Origin: Firmicutes bacterium CAG:631
GTDB lineage: Bacteria; Bacillota_I; Bacilli_A; RFN20; CAG-631
Reading direction: 5' to 3'
DNA: 9,783 nt
Assembly (NCBI GenBank): GCA_000433015.1
Contig: HF997984.1
Coordinates: 11,944 to 21,726 of the forward strand
Each line of letters opens with the position of its first letter. The first letter of the stretch is position 1. Shown one piece after another: positions 6,568 through 9,783 of this stretch. The translations under genes and the position numbers were made by a program. The notes beneath the pieces were generated by a model. The model was given only the letters and a program-made list of their open reading frames with translations. It was not told the DNA's origin and ran no database searches.

Positions 6568-7278
6568 ATGAACGAGAATTATGAAAACTATGAAAATTAT
6601 GAAACTAGTGCGACACCGATTACGAAATCAAACTATGCTTTTGGGTACGTTTTCTTATGGATGTTTTTTGGCATTTTAGTAACGGGAGGAGTATCTTGGT
6701 TAGTTAGCGCAAGTCCTCTTTTGACAGCCGTTGCATGGTCTTGGCCAGCAATAATTATTTCGGCTATCGTACAAATTGTAATTGCATTGAGTTTAGGGAA
6801 AGCAACTTTATTAAAACTAAATAAACCTTTAGCAATCGGACTTTATTTTGTTTATGCAGCGTTGAATGGATTAACATTTGGTATTTTATTTTATATGTTA
6901 GATGCTTCTGAACTTTTTGCAATTTTCGGTGTAACTGCAGGTTTTTTTGCATTAATGTGTATTTTTGCTTTTATTTTTAAAGATTCTTTGCGCAGAGCTT
7001 CTCGGTTTTTTATGATAGGGCTAACTTCTTTATTAATTATGTCTTTAGTTAGTTTAATTTTCTGGTATAGTAATCCATTATTGTTAGCAGTTTCAATTAT
7101 TGGTTTGTTAGTTTTTGGTGGCTTGACTGCATTTGATGTTCGTTGGATTAAAGATGCAATGGACAATTCTGATAATCCTTCTGGAATTGCCATTTATGGT
7201 GCCTTTCATCTTTATTTAGATTTTATTAATATTTTCATGTATATTGTTAGAATTTATTTATTAAGTAACAAAGACTAA
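6568..7278 (+). CDS. Bax inhibitor-1 family membrane protein (YetJ/YbhL-like)
   Basis: A 236-residue protein with about seven membrane segments (roughly 26-46, 57-77, 87-110, 115-137, 147-167, 170-189, 208-232). The family signature is in the last two segments, FGGLTAFDVRWIKDAMDN (183-200) and IYGAFHLYLDFINIF (209-223). Asp190 and Asp218 match the Asp pair that forms the pH-sensitive latch of the Bacillus YetJ calcium leak channel. The same role here is inferred from the family. The cytosolic N-terminus carries three NYE repeats (residues 4-12), encoded by AAYTATGAA repeats at 6577-6603, an unusual addition. AAAGGAGG (6553-6560) lies seven bases before the ATG. It stands as a single-gene unit with a strong promoter and terminator. 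Confidence 0.9.
   Translation: MNENYENYENYETSATPITKSNYAFGYVFLWMFFGILVTGGVSWLVSASPLLTAVAWSWPAIIISAIVQIVIALSLGKATLLKLNKPLAIGLYFVYAALNGLTFGILFYMLDASELFAIFGVTAGFFALMCIFAFIFKDSLRRASRFFMIGLTSLLIMSLVSLIFWYSNPLLLAVSIIGLLVFGGLTAFDVRWIKDAMDNSDNPSGIAIYGAFHLYLDFINIFMYIVRIYLLSNKD
6577..6603 (+). repeat. Three 9-bp in-frame tandem repeats (NYE)
   Basis: AATTATGAA, AACTATGAA and AATTATGAA follow one another in frame and encode Asn-Tyr-Glu three times at the N-terminus of the Bax inhibitor-1 family protein. Such repeats can change copy number by slippage without breaking the frame. Confidence 0.85.
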
Positions 7279-7282
7279 CTTT

Positions 7283-7309
7283 AAAGGAATCGCAAGATTC
7301 CTTTTTTTA
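7283..7309 (+). terminator. Intrinsic terminator with a GCAA tetraloop
   Basis: A perfect 9-bp stem, AAAGGAATC (7283-7291) with GATTCCTTT (7296-7304), is capped by the stable GNRA-type loop GCAA and followed by seven Ts in total (7302-7308). It begins five bases after the Bax inhibitor-1 family stop. Confidence 0.9.
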
Positions 7310-7344
7310 TGTCTATTAAATTTTTTATATTTACAGGAAAAATC

Positions 7345-7373
7345 TTTTAATTATAAGGAAATAATGTTATAAT
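7345..7373 (+). promoter_or_regulatory. Predicted extended -10 promoter of the ntdp-tdk operon
   Basis: TGTTATAAT (7365-7373) is a perfect extended -10. The hexamer 17 bases upstream, TTTTAA (7345-7350), is a poor -35, so the extended element probably compensates. The -10 ends 24 bases before the ATG at 7398. Confidence 0.65.
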
Positions 7374-7397
7374 ATTTTTTCGTAAGGAATTAAAAAA

Positions 7398-7937
7398 ATG
7401 GATAAAAAAGAAATTATTATTGTATCTTTTAAACATAATGGAAAAGTGCACCGCACCTGGTATCAAACTTATTTAATAGAGAATAATGAGGATTATATTG
7501 TTGTTGGAAGTACGCATTCTCTAGTTATAGAATCCGATGGTCGAAAGTGGCGGGCAAATGAGCCAGCAATCACGATTTTTTTTAAAAAAGAATGGTTTAA
7601 TGTTGTTTGTATGATTCGTGATGAAGGTTTATTTTATTATGTCAATTTGGCTTCGCCAGCGTTCTATCTTGATGGAGTCATCAAATATATTGATTATGAT
7701 TTAGATTTTAAAGTCTCTCCTGATTTTAAAATTAAAGTTTTAGATGAGTTTGAATATAAAAAACATAAAAAATTATATAATTATTCTGACGTTTTAGATA
7801 AGATTATTCGAAATAAATTTAAAATAGTTAAACAAAAAATAGTCAAACATGAGTTTCCTTTTATTTCAGAAAAAATAGGGGATTATTATCATATCTATGA
7901 AAAAATCATGAATCAGGAGGATAAAGAAGATGTATAA
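7398..7937 (+). CDS. ygaC: Nucleoside tri-/diphosphate phosphatase, DUF402 family (Ntdp, YgaC-like)
   Basis: A 179-residue cytosolic protein matching the Firmicutes Ntdp family over its whole length. Motifs in order are SFKHNGKVHRTW (10-21), ESDGRKWRANEPA (45-57), WFNVVCM (66-72), YYVNLASP (80-87) and KYIDYDLDFKV (96-106). The acidic DYDLD cluster is the likely metal site. Family members hydrolyse nucleoside tri- and diphosphates with a divalent metal. AAGGA (7384-7388) lies nine bases before the ATG. The stop lies inside the thymidine kinase gene (8-nt overlap), so the two are translationally coupled. Together they suggest control of nucleotide pools. Confidence 0.85.
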   Translation: MDKKEIIIVSFKHNGKVHRTWYQTYLIENNEDYIVVGSTHSLVIESDGRKWRANEPAITIFFKKEWFNVVCMIRDEGLFYYVNLASPAFYLDGVIKYIDYDLDFKVSPDFKIKVLDEFEYKKHKKLYNYSDVLDKIIRNKFKIVKQKIVKHEFPFISEKIGDYYHIYEKIMNQEDKEDV

Positions 7938-8532
7938 ACAATATCAATTAGGATGGATTGAAGTGATTACTGGATGCATGTTTGCTGGAAAAACGGAAGA
8001 ACTTATAAAAAGAATTCGCGTTTTAGAATATGCAAAACAAAAAATTTATGTTTTTAAACCGAGTTTAGATAATCGTTATCGTAGTGATGAGATTGCATCT
8101 CACGCTGGAAGCCATTATCAATGTTATGTACTGCAAAATGATTTATCGCCGATTAAAGATATTATTTCTAATCCCAATGTCGATGTTGTCGTAATTGATG
8201 AAGTGCAATTTTTTAATGAAGAAATTGTATCCATTTGTGAACAGTTGGCTAATGCCAAAAAAAGAGTAATTGTTGCAGGATTGGATACAGATTTTAGAGG
8301 AGAACCCTTTCCAGTTGTTGCTTCGTTAATGGCCAAAGCAGAATTTGTAACGAAATTAAGTGCCGTTTGTAATCAATGCGGCGCACCAGCTACTCGAACA
8401 CAACGTCTCATTAATGGGAAACCAGCACATTATCATGATCCGATTATTTTAGTTGGCGCCAAGGAATGTTATGAAGCAAGATGTCGAAGTTGTCATTGCG
8501 TAATTCATGATCAAGAAAAAACAAGTGTTTAG
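7930..8532 (+). CDS. tdk: Thymidine kinase, type II
   Basis: A 200-residue cytosolic enzyme that phosphorylates thymidine to dTMP using ATP, in the pyrimidine salvage pathway. It has the type II layout: P-loop GCMFAGKT (15-22), DEVQFF (90-95) holding the conserved acidic pair, AGLDTDFRGEPF (116-127), and a zinc-binding lid with Cys147, Cys150, Cys185 and Cys188. The substrate-binding stretch ATRTQRLINGKPAHYHDPI (154-172) is intact. AGGAGG (7915-7920) lies nine bases before the ATG, inside the upstream gene. In many Firmicutes tdk precedes prfA, but here a terminator and a convergent gene follow. Its stop codon lies in the loop of that terminator. Confidence 0.95.
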   Translation: MYKQYQLGWIEVITGCMFAGKTEELIKRIRVLEYAKQKIYVFKPSLDNRYRSDEIASHAGSHYQCYVLQNDLSPIKDIISNPNVDVVVIDEVQFFNEEIVSICEQLANAKKRVIVAGLDTDFRGEPFPVVASLMAKAEFVTKLSAVCNQCGAPATRTQRLINGKPAHYHDPIILVGAKECYEARCRSCHCVIHDQEKTSV

Positions 8533-8545
8533 CACTTGTTTTTTT
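8516..8545. terminator. Bidirectional terminator between tdk and spoIIE
   Basis: A perfect 12-bp stem, AAAAAACAAGTG (8516-8527) with CACTTGTTTTTT (8533-8544), has a 5-nt loop containing the tdk TAG. The A run on one side and the T run on the other give both transcripts a U tail. The ascending arm codes for the last tdk residues, and the descending arm abuts the spoIIE stop. Confidence 0.9.
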
Positions 8546-9783
8546 AATGTATAACGATGGTAGCGAATGTTGCATCATCTTTGATTTGCTTTATTTCTAG
8601 TAGTTTTTCATATAATTCTTTATTTAAAATAGACGCGCTTTTTTCATGAATGGATAGCAATATTGCCTTGATTTCATCATTGAATTCATCAATCACTCCA
8701 TCACTCATTAATAAGATGACATCGTTTTTTTGTAGTTGAATAATATAAGGATAGATTTGAACTTGATCAATAATTCCAATAGGAAGTGCATAATTTTCGA
8801 TAACATAGATTTCTTCACCACGTATAATTAAAGATAAAAAGGCCCCCGCTTTATAAAATTTTGCTACTAGATTGGTTTGGTCAATTTCAATTAAATCAAT
8901 GGTCGTATAAGTGTCATATTGATTTTTGAGTTTTAATAAAGAATTTGTAATCGCAATTCCTTCTGTAATTTGCATTCCAGTTTTGATTGTACTAAACAAA
9001 GCTTCTATTGTAAACGTACTTTCTTCTTTTGCTTCTATTCCATTTCCCATTCCATCACTAATGGCAAGATAAAATTTATTTAAATAATGGGTTTGCAAAA
9101 TCGAATCTCCACAAGAAGTTGACTCTTTACTATTTTGACGATAATAAACCTCTAATGCTTGCTTTCTAGTTTCTTTTAAAGATAAAACAATGTAATTACT
9201 GACTAAATTGTGAAGGTGAATATCAATAATTTCCATTTGGCATTTTAATAAAGAATTGATAATTGGAATAATTTTTTCTTTAATATGTTCGGTTTTACAA
9301 TTACTAATAGCAATATCAAATTGATAATATTCTGGAGTAGTAAAGTTATTTACATATAAGACATCATAATGATAATCTTCTAAATAACCCTTGATATTTT
9401 TATAAAATGCATTTGCAACAATTAGTTTGTCTTGTAAAAAGTTTTCTTTATAACTTTGCATGATTTTGCTAAAACCTAAAAATTGATGTGATACGACATC
9501 TTTTAAGATACAAATTTCATCATTTTCAAATTTCTTTAAAAGATAACTATGCATAAAATTGTCAATCAATTTTAAATAAGCATCTGCTTTTAAACAATTC
9601 TGCTTAATATAGTTGATTTTATTTTCATTCAATTGATTTAAAATACCATCTTTTACATAATTAATTAATAAATGGTTGCCATTTTGATGACAATATTGAT
9701 TTTTAAAACAATTTACACATAATTTATCAAAAACTTCAATATTAGCTTGTTGTAAAATCCGACTTCGTTTTGATTTTAAAAAT
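8544..9783 (-). CDS. spoIIE: SpoIIE-type PP2C serine phosphatase, 5' part missing
   Basis: The visible 412 residues are the C-terminal part of SpoIIE. In Bacillus this phosphatase dephosphorylates SpoIIAA to activate sigma-F in the forespore and also acts at the asymmetric septum. PP2C motifs are SCGDS (about 223-227), ISDGMGNG (241-248), LPIGII (333-338), LMSDGVIDEF (359-368) and KDDATF (401-406). The Asp residues for metal binding are present. The match to Bacillus SpoIIE around SDGMGNG and NLPIGII is strong. The frame stays open to the window end; the upstream part has CVNC-x5-C (residues 22-31), fitting the Cys motif of the SpoIIE linker. The real start and the membrane spans lie outside the window. 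TTG 9632 is not a start. Its presence argues for a sporulating lineage. Confidence 0.92.
   Translation of the reverse strand, partial: FLKSKRSRILQQANIEVFDKLCVNCFKNQYCHQNGNHLLINYVKDGILNQLNENKINYIKQNCLKADAYLKLIDNFMHSYLLKKFENDEICILKDVVSHQFLGFSKIMQSYKENFLQDKLIVANAFYKNIKGYLEDYHYDVLYVNNFTTPEYYQFDIAISNCKTEHIKEKIIPIINSLLKCQMEIIDIHLHNLVSNYIVLSLKETRKQALEVYYRQNSKESTSCGDSILQTHYLNKFYLAISDGMGNGIEAKEESTFTIEALFSTIKTGMQITEGIAITNSLLKLKNQYDTYTTIDLIEIDQTNLVAKFYKAGAFLSLIIRGEEIYVIENYALPIGIIDQVQIYPYIIQLQKNDVILLMSDGVIDEFNDEIKAILLSIHEKSASILNKELYEKLLEIKQIKDDATFATIVIH

Noticed and set aside
6891..7193. Open frame of about 100 codons on the minus strand
   Set aside because: It lies wholly inside the well-supported Bax inhibitor-1 family gene, has no family resemblance and has no ribosome binding site.
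9630..9632. TTG as the start of the SpoIIE-like protein
   Set aside because: The frame stays open for 50 more codons to the window end, those codons carry a fitting Cys motif, and no ribosome binding site precedes the TTG.
1..9783. TGA read as tryptophan, as in Mycoplasma
   Set aside because: murA ends at a TGA followed at once by a good start codon, and Trp residues in the conserved motifs are encoded by TGG.

Overview
The window is an AT-rich stretch of a low-GC Gram-positive (Firmicutes/Bacilli-type) chromosome. AGGAGG-type ribosome binding sites, sigma-A-like promoters and short U-tailed hairpins all point that way. It uses the standard bacterial code: murA ends at TGA and tryptophans are encoded by TGG, so this is not a TGA-reading Mycoplasma. 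The SpoIIE-type phosphatase at the right edge suggests a spore-forming or formerly spore-forming lineage such as Erysipelotrichia, Turicibacter-like Bacilli or an uncultured relative. The species cannot be named from this sequence.

Layout from left to right. (1) Positions 1-772 hold the tail of an unknown gene followed by two small PII-family regulators in one tight operon. (2) A FlaR-like P-loop kinase (769-1287, minus) meets the PII operon tail to tail with a 4-nt overlap, and the operon's terminator lies inside the kinase coding sequence. (3) The kinase is divergent from a DUF5677-like gene (1405-2532). (4) That gene converges on a large secreted lipoprotein of unknown function (2563-4353, minus), with a bidirectional terminator between them. 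(5) murA (4488-5741) and a membrane-anchored SGNH-fold protein with degenerate catalytic blocks (5741-6475) share one base and form an operon. (6) A Bax inhibitor-1 family membrane protein stands alone with its own promoter and terminator (6568-7278). (7) A nucleoside tri/diphosphatase (Ntdp/DUF402, 7398-7937) overlaps thymidine kinase (7930-8532) by 8 nt. (8) spoIIE (minus) runs off the right edge; its frame is open to base 9783.

Functionally this is mostly housekeeping: PII-type signalling, the first committed step of peptidoglycan synthesis, dTMP salvage paired with nucleotide hydrolysis, and sporulation signalling. The less explained parts are the lipoprotein, the degenerate SGNH protein tied to murA, and the paired PII-like proteins. 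I see no mobile element, CRISPR array, rRNA or tRNA, and no gene-free stretch longer than 300 bases. Nothing here is convincingly a new multi-gene system.
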